Shown: positions 1-10,537 of the stretch, one piece after another
Layout of the letters: every line of letters starts with the position of its first letter
Numbering within the stretch: position 1 is the first letter of the stretch
Source of the DNA: Enterococcus sp. DIV0660C
Lineage (GTDB): Bacteria; Bacillota; Bacilli; Lactobacillales; Enterococcaceae
Assembly: GCF_017316125.1 (NCBI RefSeq)
Contig: NZ_JAFLWA010000019.1
Coordinates: 124,001-188,000, forward strand
DNA: 64,000 nt
Reading direction: 5' to 3'
The notes under the pieces: generated by a model
Seen by the model: the letters and a program-made list of their open reading frames with translations, nothing else
The model's database searches: none
Told to the model about the DNA's origin: nothing
Position numbers and translations under genes: made by a program

Positions 1-157
1 AATCTTACTTGCTGATGAGATTTCTCCTGATACTTGTCGTTTATGGGATACCGAATCTCGTGAACACATGGATAAAGATGTGTATCGTCGAAAAATTGGC
101 AATCTGGTTCCAGTTTATCAAGAAGTGTTAAGTCGTTTGAACAATTATTCATTCTAG
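1..157 (+). CDS. purC: SAICAR synthetase, 3' end (partial)
   Basis: The frame is open from base 2 to the TAG at 155-157 and gives the last 51 residues of phosphoribosylaminoimidazole-succinocarboxamide synthase. The family signature around [14 protein letters not shown] near the start of the fragment is clear, followed by the usual DKDVYRR and LVPVYQEVL tail. The enzyme joins aspartate to CAIR in an ATP-dependent step of de novo purine synthesis in the cytosol. The 5' part lies outside the window. It sits directly upstream of purS in the same orientation, as expected for a pur operon. Confidence 0.93.
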   Translation, partial: ILLADEISPDTCRLWDTESREHMDKDVYRRKIGNLVPVYQEVLSRLNNYSF

Positions 158-202
158 TAACTATTGCTCGTAAAAAAACTTACTTTTAAAGGAGGAAATC
201 AA

Positions 203-457
203 ATGTATTTTGTAAAAGTTTATGTGACGTATAAAGATTCTGTATTAGATCCACAAGGAGAAGCTGTAAAACATGCAGTGCATCGTATGGGCTATGAAGA
301 AATCGAAGAAATTCGTATAGGGAAATACTTTGAAATTCAAGTTGCACCATCGCAGACACCTGTTGAAGACACGATTGAACAAATTTGTGACAAATTATTA
401 GCAAATGTCAATATGGAAACATATCGTTACGAAATTGAGGAAATGGAGGTAGTTTAG
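203..457 (+). CDS. purS: FGAM synthase subunit PurS
   Basis: An 84-residue protein matching PurS, the small subunit that bridges PurQ and PurL in the three-part FGAM synthase of gram-positive bacteria. The sequence begins [19 protein letters not shown] and has the family's GKYFEIQ segment. I chose the ATG at 203 because a strong AAAGGAGG lies about 7 bases upstream and the length then equals the family norm. An in-frame ATG at 164 would add 13 residues without a good ribosome site. One base separates it from purQ. Confidence 0.95.
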   Translation: MYFVKVYVTYKDSVLDPQGEAVKHAVHRMGYEEIEEIRIGKYFEIQVAPSQTPVEDTIEQICDKLLANVNMETYRYEIEEMEVV

Positions 458-458
458 C

Positions 459-1136
459 ATGAAGTTTGCAGTGATTGTTTTTCCCGGATCAAACTGTGAT
501 GCAGATATGCTGTGGGCTGTGCAAGAAATTATAGGTGTGGAAGCAGCGTATGTTCGTTACGACGAAGACTCCCTTTCAGGATTTGATGGCGTGCTACTCC
601 CTGGTGGTTTTTCTTACGGTGATTATCTTCGTTGTGGCGCAATTGCTCGCTTCTCGACGATTATGAAGGAAGTGATTCGCTTTGCTGAAGAGGGCAAACC
701 AGTATTTGGAACATGTAATGGGTTTCAAATTTTAACTGAAGCTGGGTTACTCCCTGGGGTTTTACGTAGAAATGAATCTTTACAATTTATTTGTAAGACA
801 GTTCCGTTAAGAGTTGTGAATAATCAAACTGCGTTTACCTCAGAATATCATGAGGATGAAGTGATTCAGTTGCCAGTCGCTCATGGTGAAGGAAATTATT
901 TTTGTGATGAAGAAACATTGCGTGAGCTAAAGGAAAATCATCAAATTGTTTTTACGTATGAAGAAGAAAATATCAATGGCAGTGTGGAACGTATCGCAGG
1001 AATTACGAATCAAGCTGGAAATGTTCTGGGAATGATGCCCCATCCTGAACGTGCGATGGAACAGTTGTTAGGTTCAGAAGACGGAAAACGTTTCTTTCAA
1101 TCAATGATCAAAAATTTCGGGAAGGTGACTGTTTAG
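459..1136 (+). CDS. purQ: FGAM synthase glutaminase subunit PurQ
   Basis: A 225-residue class I glutamine amidotransferase that supplies ammonia to PurL. The N-terminus [13 protein letters not shown], the nucleophile loop [10 protein letters not shown] (Cys near residue 86), and the late His-x-Glu of MMPHPERA are all present, so the catalytic triad looks intact. The length equals that of the short stand-alone PurQ. It is packed between purS and purL with no room for a promoter, so co-translation is likely. Confidence 0.96.
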   Translation: MKFAVIVFPGSNCDADMLWAVQEIIGVEAAYVRYDEDSLSGFDGVLLPGGFSYGDYLRCGAIARFSTIMKEVIRFAEEGKPVFGTCNGFQILTEAGLLPGVLRRNESLQFICKTVPLRVVNNQTAFTSEYHEDEVIQLPVAHGEGNYFCDEETLRELKENHQIVFTYEEENINGSVERIAGITNQAGNVLGMMPHPERAMEQLLGSEDGKRFFQSMIKNFGKVTV

Positions 1137-3359
1137 ATGAAAACAATGATGGAGCCAACAGCACAAGAAATCAAAGAGCAGAAAATCTACAGTGAATGGG
1201 GTCTATCTGATGAAGAATACCGCATGATTGAAGAAGATATCTTGGGTAGAATGCCTAATTATACTGAAACAGGTCTGTTTTCTGTTATGTGGAGTGAACA
1301 TTGTTCTTATAAGAATTCTAAACCTGTTCTACGAAAATTCCCAATTACTGGTCCAAAAGTTTTGCAGGGGCCTGGTGAGGGAGCGGGGATTGTGGACATC
1401 GGTGATGGGCAAGCAGTTGTTTTTAAAGCAGAAAGTCATAATCATCCTTCTGCTGTCGAACCGTATGAAGGCGCAGCGACTGGAGTTGGCGGGATTATTC
1501 GTGATATTTTCAGTATGGGGGCACGACCAATTGCATTGCTGGATTCTTTACGCTTTGGTGAATTGAATAATTCTCGCACAAAATATTTACTTGATGAAGT
1601 AGTTGCTGGAATTGGGGGGTATGGTAATTGTATTGGTATCCCAACAGTTGGCGGCGAGATTGCTTTTGATGCTTGTTATGAAGGAAACCCTTTAGTAAAT
1701 GCGATGTGTGTTGGATTGATTGACCATAAAGATATTCAAAAAGGTCAGGCATCGGGTGTCGGTAATTCCATTATGTATGTTGGAGCTAAAACGGGACGTG
1801 ACGGTATACATGGTGCAACGTTTGCTTCGGAGGAATTTAGTCAAGAAGAAGAACAACAACGTTCTGCTGTTCAAGTTGGCGATCCTTTCATGGAAAAATT
1901 GTTGTTAGAAGCCTGCCTTGAGTTGATCTTGAATCATGCAGAAATTTTAGTAGGTATTCAAGACATGGGGGCTGCGGGATTGGTGTCATCGAGTTCAGAA
2001 ATGGCTTCTAAAGCAGGATCAGGTCTGATTTTAACACTAGATGATGTGCCTCAACGAGAAACAGGTATGTCTCCTTATGAAATGATGTTATCTGAATCTC
2101 AAGAACGCATGTTAATTTGTGTCAAAGCTGGTGCAGAGGAAGAAGTAAAAGCGTTATTCAAAAAATATGATTTGGATGCTGTAACAATTGGTAAGGTAAC
2201 GGATGATGGCCAATATCGTTTATATCATCATGGAAATGAAGTGGCTAACCTGCCGGTTGATGCTTTGGCAGAGGATGCACCAGTTTACGATAAGCCAAGA
2301 AAAGAACCAGCAAGAATGGCAGAGTTTCGAGAAATGCCCGCATATCTACCTGTTATTGGAGAACCAAATGAAACATTTTTAGCGTTACTAGCTCAACCAA
2401 CGATTGCTTCAAAGAAATCCATTTACGAAACATACGACTCTCAAGTTCAAACAAATACTGTTGTTCGTCCAGGAAGTGATGCAGCTGTTTTACGAATCCG
2501 CGGAACGAAAAAATCTTTGGCAATGACAACTGATTGTAATGCAAGATACCTTTATTTAAATCCAGAAATCGGTGGACAGATTGCAGTTGCTGAAGCAGCG
2601 CGAAATATTGTTGCCAGCGGTGGAAAACCTTTAGCAATTACCGACTGCTTGAATTATGGTTCTCCAGATAAACCTGAAGTTTTTTGGGAACTTTGGCATT
2701 CAGCAGATGGAATAGCAGAAGCTTGTCGTACCTTTGAAACACCAGTGATTTCTGGAAATGTGTCACTTTACAATGAAACAGATGGCAAGGCAATCTATCC
2801 AACTCCGATGATTGGTATGGTAGGTTTGATTGAATCCCATGAACAAATTACTACACAGGAATTTAAGCAAGCGGGTGATCGGATATATGTCATTGGTCAA
2901 ACAGGCAATGACTTTAATGGAAGTGAGCTTCAAAAGCTTTTGACAGGAACAATTCAAGGTCAGCTAACTAATTTTGATTTGGCAGTTGAAAAGAAAAATC
3001 AAGACTTAATGCTAGCTGCTATTCGACAAGGTTTGGTAGCAAGCTCTCATGATTGCTCTGAAGGTGGCTTGGCGGTTGCCATTGCAGAGGCTGCTTTTAC
3101 AAATGAGTTAGGTGTCAACATTCAGACTGAGTTAACTGTTGCAGAACTTTTCTCGGAGACACAATCACGATTTGTGGTCTCAATCAACCCAGAAAAGCAG
3201 GTGGCTTTTGAACAACTGGTAGGAGAACATGCCTATTATCTTGGTGAAGTAACAGCTGATTCTCAGTTGAGAATGCAAGCAGTTGATGGCGAAATCAATC
3301 TAACAACTCAAAGGGCTAAAGCAAGCTGGGAGGAAGCTATTCCATGTCTTATGAAGTAA
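1137..3359 (+). CDS. purL: FGAM synthase large subunit PurL
   Basis: A 740-residue small-type PurL, which converts FGAR to FGAM with ATP and PurQ-derived ammonia. Seen here are the N-terminal [15 protein letters not shown] motif, the [23 protein letters not shown] nucleotide and metal loop (in parts), and the paired AIRS-like halves, the second with [17 protein letters not shown]. The short length and the presence of purS and purQ agree with the three-subunit enzyme rather than the long single-chain form. ATG directly abuts the purQ stop. The 3' end overlaps purF by 16 bases. Confidence 0.97.
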   Translation: MKTMMEPTAQEIKEQKIYSEWGLSDEEYRMIEEDILGRMPNYTETGLFSVMWSEHCSYKNSKPVLRKFPITGPKVLQGPGEGAGIVDIGDGQAVVFKAESHNHPSAVEPYEGAATGVGGIIRDIFSMGARPIALLDSLRFGELNNSRTKYLLDEVVAGIGGYGNCIGIPTVGGEIAFDACYEGNPLVNAMCVGLIDHKDIQKGQASGVGNSIMYVGAKTGRDGIHGATFASEEFSQEEEQQRSAVQVGDPFMEKLLLEACLELILNHAEILVGIQDMGAAGLVSSSSEMASKAGSGLILTLDDVPQRETGMSPYEMMLSESQERMLICVKAGAEEEVKALFKKYDLDAVTIGKVTDDGQYRLYHHGNEVANLPVDALAEDAPVYDKPRKEPARMAEFREMPAYLPVIGEPNETFLALLAQPTIASKKSIYETYDSQVQTNTVVRPGSDAAVLRIRGTKKSLAMTTDCNARYLYLNPEIGGQIAVAEAARNIVASGGKPLAITDCLNYGSPDKPEVFWELWHSADGIAEACRTFETPVISGNVSLYNETDGKAIYPTPMIGMVGLIESHEQITTQEFKQAGDRIYVIGQTGNDFNGSELQKLLTGTIQGQLTNFDLAVEKKNQDLMLAAIRQGLVASSHDCSEGGLAVAIAEAAFTNELGVNIQTELTVAELFSETQSRFVVSINPEKQVAFEQLVGEHAYYLGEVTADSQLRMQAVDGEINLTTQRAKASWEEAIPCLMK

Positions 3360-4783
3360 AAAGTTTAAATGAAGAGTGTGGAATTTTTGGTGTCTGGGGG
3401 CATCAGGATGCAGCAAGTGTTACTTACTTTGGCTTGCATAGCCTGCAACATCGTGGTCAAGAAGGCGCGGGGATTGTTTCAAATGACGAGGGTAAACTAA
3501 ACGGGCATCGTGATCTTGGGTTATTATCAGAAGTATTCAAAGATCAACGAAAATTGACTCAATTAACAGGAAATGCAGCAATTGGTCATGTGCGTTACGC
3601 GACTGCAGGAAATGGAAGTGTCGATAATATTCAGCCGTTCTTATTCAAATTTTATGATGTTTCGGTTGGTTTAGCACACAATGGTAATTTAACCAATGCT
3701 CGTTCTTTACGAAGAGAATTAGAGCAAGATGGCGCAATTTTTCATTCAAATTCGGATACAGAAATTTTAATGCATTTGATACGCCGAAGCGACGAGGAAA
3801 CATTTTTAGCAAAATTAAAAACATCTTTGAACAAAGTAAAAGGTGGCTTTGCTTACTTACTAATGACAGAAGACGCGATGATTGCGGCACTTGATCCGAA
3901 CGGGTTCCGTCCGCTAGCGATTGGCCAGATGAAAAATGGTGCTTATGTTGTTACTTCTGAAACCTGTGCTTTAGAAGTAGTGGGTGCAGATTTTATTCGT
4001 GATGTGCACCCCGGAGAAGTAGTGATAATCAGCGATGAAGGGTTGAAAATCGAAACGTACACACAAGATACACAGCTAGCAATTTGCTCAATGGAGTATA
4101 TCTACTTTGCACGACCAGACTCGAACATCAATGGGGTCAATGTCCATACTGCTCGAAAAAACATGGGGAAAAATTTAGCTAAAGAGGCGCCTATTGAAGC
4201 AGATATGGTGGTAGGAGTTCCTAATTCTTCTTTGTCAGCTGCTAGTGGGTATGCTGAAGCTAGTGGGATTCCTTATGAAATTGGTTTGGTAAAGAATCAA
4301 TATATTGCGCGGACATTCATTCAACCCACACCAGAGTTACGTGAACAAGGGGTGCGTATGAAATTATCAGCTGTTCGTGGAGTAGTGGAAGGTAAAAAAA
4401 TTGTGATGGTAGATGACTCCATCGTCCGAGGTACGACAAGTCGGCGAATCGTCCGATTATTAAAAGAAGCTGGTGCCAAAGAAGTACATGTACGGATCGC
4501 ATCGCCACCCCTAAAATATCCTTGTTTTTACGGAATTGATATTCAAACGAGAAAAGAACTGATTGCTGCTAATCATAGTATCGAAGAAATTCGACAATGT
4601 ATTGGGGCAGACTCTTTAGAATTCCTTAGTGAGGAAGGTCTGATTACTGCCATTGGATTACAAGAAGAGGCGCCTTATTCAGGACTATGTATGGCTTATT
4701 TTAATGGTGACTATCCAACTCCTTTATATGATTATGAGGAGAAATACCAAGCATCTCTAAAAGAAAAAGTTTCGTTTTTCTAA
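3344..4783 (+). CDS. purF: Amidophosphoribosyltransferase
   Basis: A 479-residue enzyme for the first committed step, PRPP plus glutamine to phosphoribosylamine. It has an 11-residue propeptide ([11 protein letters not shown]) before the nucleophile Cys12, an Ntn glutaminase domain ([13 protein letters not shown]), and a phosphoribosyltransferase domain with the PRPP loop [13 protein letters not shown] near residue 355. Three of the four cysteines that bind a [4Fe-4S] cluster in the Bacillus enzyme are kept (248, 394, 449), but the fourth position is Tyr452. The cluster is therefore probably absent. The start overlaps purL. Confidence 0.97.
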   Translation: MSYEVKSLNEECGIFGVWGHQDAASVTYFGLHSLQHRGQEGAGIVSNDEGKLNGHRDLGLLSEVFKDQRKLTQLTGNAAIGHVRYATAGNGSVDNIQPFLFKFYDVSVGLAHNGNLTNARSLRRELEQDGAIFHSNSDTEILMHLIRRSDEETFLAKLKTSLNKVKGGFAYLLMTEDAMIAALDPNGFRPLAIGQMKNGAYVVTSETCALEVVGADFIRDVHPGEVVIISDEGLKIETYTQDTQLAICSMEYIYFARPDSNINGVNVHTARKNMGKNLAKEAPIEADMVVGVPNSSLSAASGYAEASGIPYEIGLVKNQYIARTFIQPTPELREQGVRMKLSAVRGVVEGKKIVMVDDSIVRGTTSRRIVRLLKEAGAKEVHVRIASPPLKYPCFYGIDIQTRKELIAANHSIEEIRQCIGADSLEFLSEEGLITAIGLQEEAPYSGLCMAYFNGDYPTPLYDYEEKYQASLKEKVSFF

Positions 4784-4805
4784 TAATAAAGGAGTGAATC
4801 ATCGC

Positions 4806-5849
4806 ATGAAAAATGCATATGCAAAAGCTGGCGTGGATGTGGAAGCTGGTTATGAAGTTGTTGAACGAATCAAAAAACATGTAAATAAAACGGAACGTCT
4901 TGGTGTAATGGGTGCACTAGGAGGTTTTGGTGGTTGTTTTGATCTTTCTTTGCTTGATGTGAAAGAACCTGTTTTAGTTTCGGGAACGGATGGCGTTGGG
5001 ACAAAATTAGCAGTAGCAATTGAAGCAAATCAACATGATACGATTGGGATTGATTGTGTTGCAATGTGTGTGAACGATATTTTAGCCCAAGGTGCAGAGC
5101 CTCTTTATTTCTTAGATTACTTAGCTACAGGAAAGAATGAACCGGAAAAATTGGAACAAGTAGTTGCAGGCGTAGCAAATGGGTGCGTTCAAGCAAATAT
5201 GGCGCTAATTGGTGGAGAAACTGCTGAAATGCCAGGGATGTATCAAGGTGAGGACTATGACTTAGCCGGATTTGCCGTTGGAATTGCCGAAAAGTCACAA
5301 CTGATTACTGGAGAGTCGATTGAACCAGGTGATATTTTATTAGGACTACCTTCAAGTGGGATTCATTCAAATGGGTATTCACTAGTAAGAAAAATTTTCT
5401 TTGAAGAACATCAACTGACAACGGATAGTCTTTTGCCAGAATTAAATGAAACATTAGCTGATAGTCTATTAGTTCCAACGAGAATTTATGTTGCAAGTCT
5501 TTTACCATTGATCAAAAAAAATCAATTGAAAGGCTGTGCACATATCACCGGTGGTGGTTTTGTAGAGAACATTCCTCGCATGCTACCAGCTGGGGTCAGT
5601 GCAAATATCCAATTAGGAAGCTGGCCGATTTTACCAATTTTTGATTGTCTACAAAGCTATGGGAAGCTCTCTTTGGCAGAAATGTATGAAATTTTTAATA
5701 TGGGTATTGGAATGGTCGTTGCTGTTTCACCAGAACAAGTAGCTGAAGTCACGGCTAATTTTGCAGAGCAAGGAGATGCCGTTTACCAAATCGGTGAAAT
5801 CGTAGCAGAAGACACACAGAAAATTATTTTTACTGGAGAAATGGCATGA
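4806..5849 (+). CDS. purM: AIR synthetase (FGAM cyclo-ligase)
   Basis: A 347-residue AIR synthetase, closing the imidazole ring of FGAM with ATP. It begins with the family segment [11 protein letters not shown] and contains [23 protein letters not shown] and [15 protein letters not shown], all hallmark motifs. The ATG at 4806 is preferred because AAAGGAG at 4788-4794 gives a spacing of about 11. A GTG at 4794 lies inside that ribosome site and would add only four residues. The stop overlaps purN by four bases (ATGA). Confidence 0.96.
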   Translation: MKNAYAKAGVDVEAGYEVVERIKKHVNKTERLGVMGALGGFGGCFDLSLLDVKEPVLVSGTDGVGTKLAVAIEANQHDTIGIDCVAMCVNDILAQGAEPLYFLDYLATGKNEPEKLEQVVAGVANGCVQANMALIGGETAEMPGMYQGEDYDLAGFAVGIAEKSQLITGESIEPGDILLGLPSSGIHSNGYSLVRKIFFEEHQLTTDSLLPELNETLADSLLVPTRIYVASLLPLIKKNQLKGCAHITGGGFVENIPRMLPAGVSANIQLGSWPILPIFDCLQSYGKLSLAEMYEIFNMGIGMVVAVSPEQVAEVTANFAEQGDAVYQIGEIVAEDTQKIIFTGEMA

Positions 5850-6424
5850 GACTAGCTATTTTTGCTTCGGGTAATGGAAGTAACTTCCAAGCTTTGGTAA
5901 CGAATTTAAGAGAAAAAAAGCTAGCTGTCACAGTTGACTGGCTATTCTGTGACCAGCCAGACGCATACGTGCTACAAAGAGCAGAAACGTTGAAAGTGCC
6001 TGCTAGCCAATTTTCACCAAAAGATTTTGCAAATAAAGTAGCGTACGAGCAGGAGATACTCCGACAGTTGCATGAACGGAAAATTGATTTGGTTATTTTG
6101 GCAGGCTACATGCGAATTGTAGGACCCACTTTGCTCACCGCATTTGAAAATAAAATAGTGAACATCCATCCATCGTTATTGCCGGATTTTCCGGGATTGC
6201 ACGGAATTCGTGATGCATATGAAGCAGGAGTAGCAACTACAGGTGTGACTGTTCATTTGATTGATGCAGGTGTCGATACAGGACCAATCATTCGTCAAGA
6301 AAAAGTCGAGATTGAACCAACAGATACATTGGAAATTCTTGAACAAAAAATCCATGCAGTTGAGCATCGAATTTATCCAGAAATCGTCGAAGAAATGATC
6401 AAAAATGGAGGCTATTTAAAATGA
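5846..6424 (+). CDS. purN: GAR transformylase
   Basis: A 192-residue phosphoribosylglycinamide formyltransferase using 10-formyl-tetrahydrofolate. It shows the [12 protein letters not shown] phosphate loop at the start, the [10 protein letters not shown] segment, the catalytic [15 protein letters not shown] stretch (Asn, His) and the late Asp in [13 protein letters not shown]. The length is normal. It is coupled by ATGA overlaps to purM upstream and purH downstream, so translation of the three is probably linked. Confidence 0.96.
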   Translation: MRLAIFASGNGSNFQALVTNLREKKLAVTVDWLFCDQPDAYVLQRAETLKVPASQFSPKDFANKVAYEQEILRQLHERKIDLVILAGYMRIVGPTLLTAFENKIVNIHPSLLPDFPGLHGIRDAYEAGVATTGVTVHLIDAGVDTGPIIRQEKVEIEPTDTLEILEQKIHAVEHRIYPEIVEEMIKNGGYLK

Positions 6425-7956
6425 CAAGAGCGTTGATTAGTGTATCAGACAAAACAGGAATCGTTGACTTTGCTAAAGGTTTGATTGCTAATAATATCGA
6501 AATTATTTCAACAGGTGGAACAAAAAAAGCATTGGATCAAGCAGGTATTAAAACGATTTCTATTGATGAGGTCACTGGTTTTCCAGAAATGATGGATGGC
6601 AGAGTGAAAACTTTGCATCCGAAGATTCACGGAGGACTTTTAGGGCGTCGAGATGTCGTTGAACATATGGAAGATATGAAACGCGGTGAGATTTTACCAA
6701 TCGATTTTGTTTGTGTAAATCTTTATCCATTTAAGGAAACCATTTTAAAACCAGAAGTAACGGAGCAAGAAGCAATTGAAAATATTGATATTGGTGGTCC
6801 AAGTATGTTGCGAAGTGGTGCTAAAAATCATGAATTTGTCACAGTGATCGTTGATCCGTCAGATTATTCATTCGTTCTCCAAGAGTTAGAAGCCCATGGA
6901 GAAACACAGTTAGCAACTCGGAAACGTCTAGCTGCAAAAGTCTTTCGTCATACGGCTGCTTATGATGCGTTAATTGCTCAATATTTGACAGAGATGGTGG
7001 ACGAAAAAGAACCAGAAAAATTAACGTTGACTTATGAGCGAAAACAAGATTTACGTTACGGCGAAAATAGCCATCAGGAAGCAGCTTTTTATCAATCTGC
7101 TTTGCCGGCAGACTATTCGATTGCTGCGGCAAAACAACTACATGGAAAAGAACTTTCATTCAACAATATTCGTGATGCAGATGCAGCGCTAAGAATTGCC
7201 CGTGAGTATGAGGAGCCAACAGTCGTCGCGTTGAAACATATGAATCCATGTGGTATTGGAACGGCACCAACGATTTTTGAAGCTTGGAATTATGCGTTTG
7301 AAGCAGATCCAGTTTCAATTTTTGGTGGAATTATCGTTTTGAATCGTGAAGTAGATGTGGCTACTGCTGAAAAAATGCATGAACTATTTTTAGAAATCAT
7401 TATTGCTCCAGGATTCACTGAAGCTGCATTAGAAGTTTTGAAGAAAAAGAAAAATCTGCGTATTTTAACGATCAGTTTTGAACAAAAAACAGCTAGCATA
7501 TCGGATGAAACAGTATCTGTTTTAGGTGGGTTATTAGTTCAAAGTCAAGATCTTGCAATGGAACACGAAGAAGACTGGACTGTAGTAACAGAACAGCAAC
7601 CAACTGCAGAACAAACAGCGGCGTTGGCATTTGCTTGGAAAGCCGTGAAGCATGTTAAATCTAATGCTATTGTTGTTGCGAATGAACACCAAACTGTCGG
7701 TGTAGGGGCTGGGCAAATGAATCGTGTGGGATCCGTCAAGATAGCGATTGAACAAGCTGTCGAAAAACTAAAAGGTGCAGTACTGGCAAGTGACGCGTTT
7801 TTCCCAATGGATGATTCAGTTGAATACGCTGCTACGCATGGAATCAAGGCAATCATTCAGCCGGGTGGCAGTATCAAAGACCAAGCTTCCATTGATATGG
7901 CTAATCGTCATGGTATTGCGATGGTCTTTACGAATGTACGTCATTTTAGACATTAA
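6421..7956 (+). CDS. purH: Bifunctional AICAR transformylase / IMP cyclohydrolase
   Basis: A 511-residue enzyme for the last two steps to IMP. The N-terminal MGS-like cyclohydrolase domain shows [14 protein letters not shown] and STGGTKKAL, with [14 protein letters not shown]. The C-terminal transformylase domain has the LRYGEN-HQ segment (Ser rather than the usual Pro before HQ), [14 protein letters not shown] with the catalytic Lys-His pair, and [12 protein letters not shown]. It starts in the purN stop by a 4-base overlap and is followed after 24 bases by purD. Confidence 0.97.
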   Translation: MTRALISVSDKTGIVDFAKGLIANNIEIISTGGTKKALDQAGIKTISIDEVTGFPEMMDGRVKTLHPKIHGGLLGRRDVVEHMEDMKRGEILPIDFVCVNLYPFKETILKPEVTEQEAIENIDIGGPSMLRSGAKNHEFVTVIVDPSDYSFVLQELEAHGETQLATRKRLAAKVFRHTAAYDALIAQYLTEMVDEKEPEKLTLTYERKQDLRYGENSHQEAAFYQSALPADYSIAAAKQLHGKELSFNNIRDADAALRIAREYEEPTVVALKHMNPCGIGTAPTIFEAWNYAFEADPVSIFGGIIVLNREVDVATAEKMHELFLEIIIAPGFTEAALEVLKKKKNLRILTISFEQKTASISDETVSVLGGLLVQSQDLAMEHEEDWTVVTEQQPTAEQTAALAFAWKAVKHVKSNAIVVANEHQTVGVGAGQMNRVGSVKIAIEQAVEKLKGAVLASDAFFPMDDSVEYAATHGIKAIIQPGGSIKDQASIDMANRHGIAMVFTNVRHFRH

Positions 7957-7980
7957 TCTTCAGTGGAAAAGGAGTAACGC

Positions 7981-9270
7981 ATGAAAATTTTGATTATTGG
8001 TGCAGGCGGTCGTGAACATGCAATTGGGAAAAAACTGGTGGACAGTCCGTTAGTTGAAACAGTCTACTGCGCACCGGGGAACCCTGGAATGAAAAAAGAT
8101 GATATTCAACCAGTCGCAATTGCAGAAACAGATCATGATGCGCTCATCTCATTTGCAAAAGAGCAGTGTGTTTCTTGGACATTCGTTGGACCAGAAGTTC
8201 CTTTGTTAAATGGAATTGTCGATGATTTTATAGCAGCAGATTTGAAAATTTTTGGACCAACAAAGCGCGCAGCGTTGATTGAGGGATCCAAAAGTTTTGC
8301 TAAACAATTGATGAAAGAGTGTCAGATTCCGACAGCTGAATCGCAAACATTTAATGATTATGAAATGGCTATAGCTTATATCAACGAAAAAGGTGCACCA
8401 ATCGTTGTGAAAGCAGATGGGTTAGCTGCTGGTAAAGGTGTTGTTGTTGCAATGACCATTGAAGAAGCAATACAAGCTGCTAAAGATATGCTAAAGAGTC
8501 ATCGATTTGGTGAAAGTGGAAATCAAATTGTAGTTGAAGAGTTTTTGGCTGGCGAAGAATTTTCGCTTTTAGCGTTTGTTCGTGGTACAGAAGTTTATCC
8601 CATGGTAATTTCGCAAGACCATAAACGAGCATACGACTTGGATAAAGGGCCGAATACCGGGGGAATGGGTGCGTACTCACCAGTTCCACAAATTTCACAA
8701 AAGATGGTTGATGAAGCTATTGAAACGATTTTGAAACCAGCGGCGCAAGGGATGGTTGAACAAGACCGTTCCTTCACGGGGATCTTGTATGCTGGGTTGA
8801 TTGCAACTGTTGACGGCCCAAAAGTGATTGAATTCAATGCTCGATTTGGTGACCCAGAAACACAAGTTGTTTTACCAAGATTGGTGAATGATTTTGCACA
8901 AGTGATAGATGATTTACTAGAAAATCGCTCAATCGAATTAGAATGGTCACAAGATGAGTTTCATGTGGGTGTTGTTGTCGCTGCTGAAGGTTACCCAGCA
9001 ACGTATGAAACAGAGATGAGTTTGCCAGATTTTTCTGATGAATCACATGTTCAGGTGTATTATGCAGGTGTGGCAGAAAAAGAAGGATGTTTAGTTGGAA
9101 ATGGTGGACGGATCTATTTAGTTGAAGCCAAAGCGAAAACGTTAGAGCAAGCACAAAAAATGATTTATGAAGTTCTTGAAAGAAAAGACACGACTGAAAC
9201 GTTCTATCGTCATGATATTGGAAACAAGGCGTTGGAAGTAGTCGAAGGAAAATCATTGACTAAAAGATAA
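7981..9270 (+). CDS. purD: GAR synthetase
   Basis: A 429-residue ATP-grasp ligase joining glycine to phosphoribosylamine. It begins MKILIIGAGGREHAI, has the GPEVPLLNGI segment, the VVKADGLAAGKGVVVA nucleotide loop and the metal-binding EFNARFGDPETQ. It is the last gene of the purine operon here. AAAAGGAG lies before the ATG. No strong intrinsic terminator follows it, only a short A/T palindrome near 9270-9280, so some read-through into the next gene is possible. Confidence 0.96.
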   Translation: MKILIIGAGGREHAIGKKLVDSPLVETVYCAPGNPGMKKDDIQPVAIAETDHDALISFAKEQCVSWTFVGPEVPLLNGIVDDFIAADLKIFGPTKRAALIEGSKSFAKQLMKECQIPTAESQTFNDYEMAIAYINEKGAPIVVKADGLAAGKGVVVAMTIEEAIQAAKDMLKSHRFGESGNQIVVEEFLAGEEFSLLAFVRGTEVYPMVISQDHKRAYDLDKGPNTGGMGAYSPVPQISQKMVDEAIETILKPAAQGMVEQDRSFTGILYAGLIATVDGPKVIEFNARFGDPETQVVLPRLVNDFAQVIDDLLENRSIELEWSQDEFHVGVVVAAEGYPATYETEMSLPDFSDESHVQVYYAGVAEKEGCLVGNGGRIYLVEAKAKTLEQAQKMIYEVLERKDTTETFYRHDIGNKALEVVEGKSLTKR

Positions 9271-9309
9271 AAATATTTTTGATTTGATAAAGCCTTTTCA
9301 TAAAAGTTG

Positions 9310-9318
9310 TGCTACACT
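9310..9318 (+). promoter_or_regulatory. Extended -10 promoter, aldo/keto reductase
   Basis: TGCTACACT has the TGn extension joined to a -10-like TACACT. No -35 is well placed (TTGATA at 9284 is 23 bases away). It lies 30 bases before the gene start. Confidence 0.4.
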
Positions 9319-9348
9319 TTTATTGTGTAAAGAAGGAGGAGTTTTTTA

Positions 9349-10263
9349 ATGAAACAGGTTCAATTTGGAACAGTAAATCACGCAGTTTCCGCAGTCATTC
9401 TTGGCTGTATGCGCATCAATAGTGCGAAAGATCCAGTTAAGGCAATCGAAACTGCTTATGACAATGGAATCAATTTCTTTGATCATGCAGATATCTATGG
9501 AAATGGTGAGTGCGAATCAATTTTTGCAGATGCTTTGGCAAAGACCTCTTTAAAGCGTGAAGATTTATTTATTCAAACAAAATGTGGAATCGTTCCAGGA
9601 GTGATGTTTGATTTTTCAAAAGAACACATCATCGCATCTGTTGAGGGCAGCTTGAAACGTTTAAAAATGGATTATGTAGATGCTTTATTGCTACATCGAC
9701 CAGATACATTAGTCGAACCTGACGAGGTTGCTGCAGCTTTTGACGAATTAGAAAAAGCGGGGAAAGTCCGCTATTTTGGTGTAAGCAATCAAAAACCGAT
9801 GCAAATTGAACTATTGAAAAAATCAGTACGTCAACCTTTAGTGGCTAACCAATTGCAGTTTGGCTTAAAGCATTCAGAAATGGTTGATCAAGGAATTCAT
9901 ATAAACATGACAGACCCTGCAAGTATCGATCATGATGGCAGTGTACTAGATTATTCACGAGTGCATGACATGACAATTCAAGCATGGTCTCCTTATCAAT
10001 ATGGATTCTTTGAAGGTGTCTTTATCGGCAATGAAAAATTCCCAGAATTAAATCAAAAACTGAGCGAAATGGCTGAAAAATATAACACGACGCCAACTGG
10101 TTTAGCTTCAGCCTGGATCTTACGTCATCCAGCAAATATGCAAGTGATTGCTGGTACCATGAATGTTAGCCGTATTGAAGAAATTGCAAAAGCTTCTGAT
10201 GTTGTGTTGACAAGAGAAGATTGGTACGATTTGTACATGGCTGCAGGAAATATTTTGCCATAG
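9349..10263 (+). CDS. Aldo/keto reductase
   Basis: A 304-residue NAD(P)H-dependent oxidoreductase of the aldo/keto reductase superfamily, resembling the YdhF-type group. The catalytic tetrad can be read: Asp and Tyr in FFDHADIYGNGE, Lys in IQTKCGI, and His in ALLLHRPD. The cofactor-binding end appears in IAGTMNVSRIEE. The substrate cannot be told from sequence. A GGAGGAG lies before the ATG. It stands alone between purD and a strong terminator, with its own weak promoter, and need not relate to purines. Confidence 0.9.
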   Translation: MKQVQFGTVNHAVSAVILGCMRINSAKDPVKAIETAYDNGINFFDHADIYGNGECESIFADALAKTSLKREDLFIQTKCGIVPGVMFDFSKEHIIASVEGSLKRLKMDYVDALLLHRPDTLVEPDEVAAAFDELEKAGKVRYFGVSNQKPMQIELLKKSVRQPLVANQLQFGLKHSEMVDQGIHINMTDPASIDHDGSVLDYSRVHDMTIQAWSPYQYGFFEGVFIGNEKFPELNQKLSEMAEKYNTTPTGLASAWILRHPANMQVIAGTMNVSRIEEIAKASDVVLTREDWYDLYMAAGNILP

Positions 10264-10300
10264 AATTTGGCGAACGGTATCAGTTATTCGATAGGAAACA

Positions 10301-10338
10301 AAAAAGGATTGCTACAAAAGTAGCAATCCCTTTTTTTG
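10301..10338 (+). terminator. Intrinsic terminator after aldo/keto reductase
   Basis: A perfect 10-base stem (GGATTGCTAC / GTAGCAATCC) with loop AAAA is followed by seven T. An A-run before the stem means it could also work on the minus strand. Confidence 0.9.
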
Positions 10339-10341
10339 CTT

Positions 10342-10354
10342 TTTTCCGAACATT
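10342..10354 (+). promoter_or_regulatory. PurBox-like site upstream of guaC
   Basis: TTTTCCGAACATT matches 12 of 13 positions of the published lactococcal/Bacillus PurBox form AWWWCCGAACWWT. A weaker inverted copy sharing GAACATT lies at 10412-10424. PurR control of guaC is inferred. Confidence 0.5.
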
Positions 10355-10429
10355 TCTCTTTTTAACGGACTCGTTTATTGAAAAAAGACTAAAAAAACGA
10401 ATTATTCGTAAAATGTTCATGGTTTTGGC

Positions 10430-10458
10430 TTGATTTTTTTATTTAGTTGAGTTAAATT
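10430..10458 (+). promoter_or_regulatory. Candidate sigma-A promoter of guaC
   Basis: TTGATT and TAAATT are separated by exactly 17 bases. It lies 80 bases upstream of the guaC start, between the two sets of PurBox-like sites. Confidence 0.5.
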
Positions 10459-10494
10459 ACATAGGGCGCTGAAAAAAGCCCGAATAAAACGAAG

Positions 10495-10523
10495 AATGTT
10501 CGTGTTTTACTGAACTGAACATT
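10495..10523 (+). promoter_or_regulatory. Inverted pair of PurBox-like sites in guaC leader
   Basis: AATGTTC (10495-10501) and GAACATT (10517-10523) form an inverted pair with a 15-base gap. The minus-strand copy, AAACACGAACATT, matches 11 of 13 PurBox positions and the plus copy about 10. The pair lies downstream of the predicted promoter and touches the ribosome site, a position suited to repression. AAAAC..GAA / TTC..GTTTT in the same stretch could also fold in RNA. Confidence 0.45.
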
Positions 10524-10537
10524 AGGAGGACAATTTG

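Noticed and set aside
10339-10537. Purine riboswitch in the guaC leader
   Set aside because: The conserved junction sequences and the two loop motifs of the purine aptamer are absent. The repeated GAACATT cores explain the region better.
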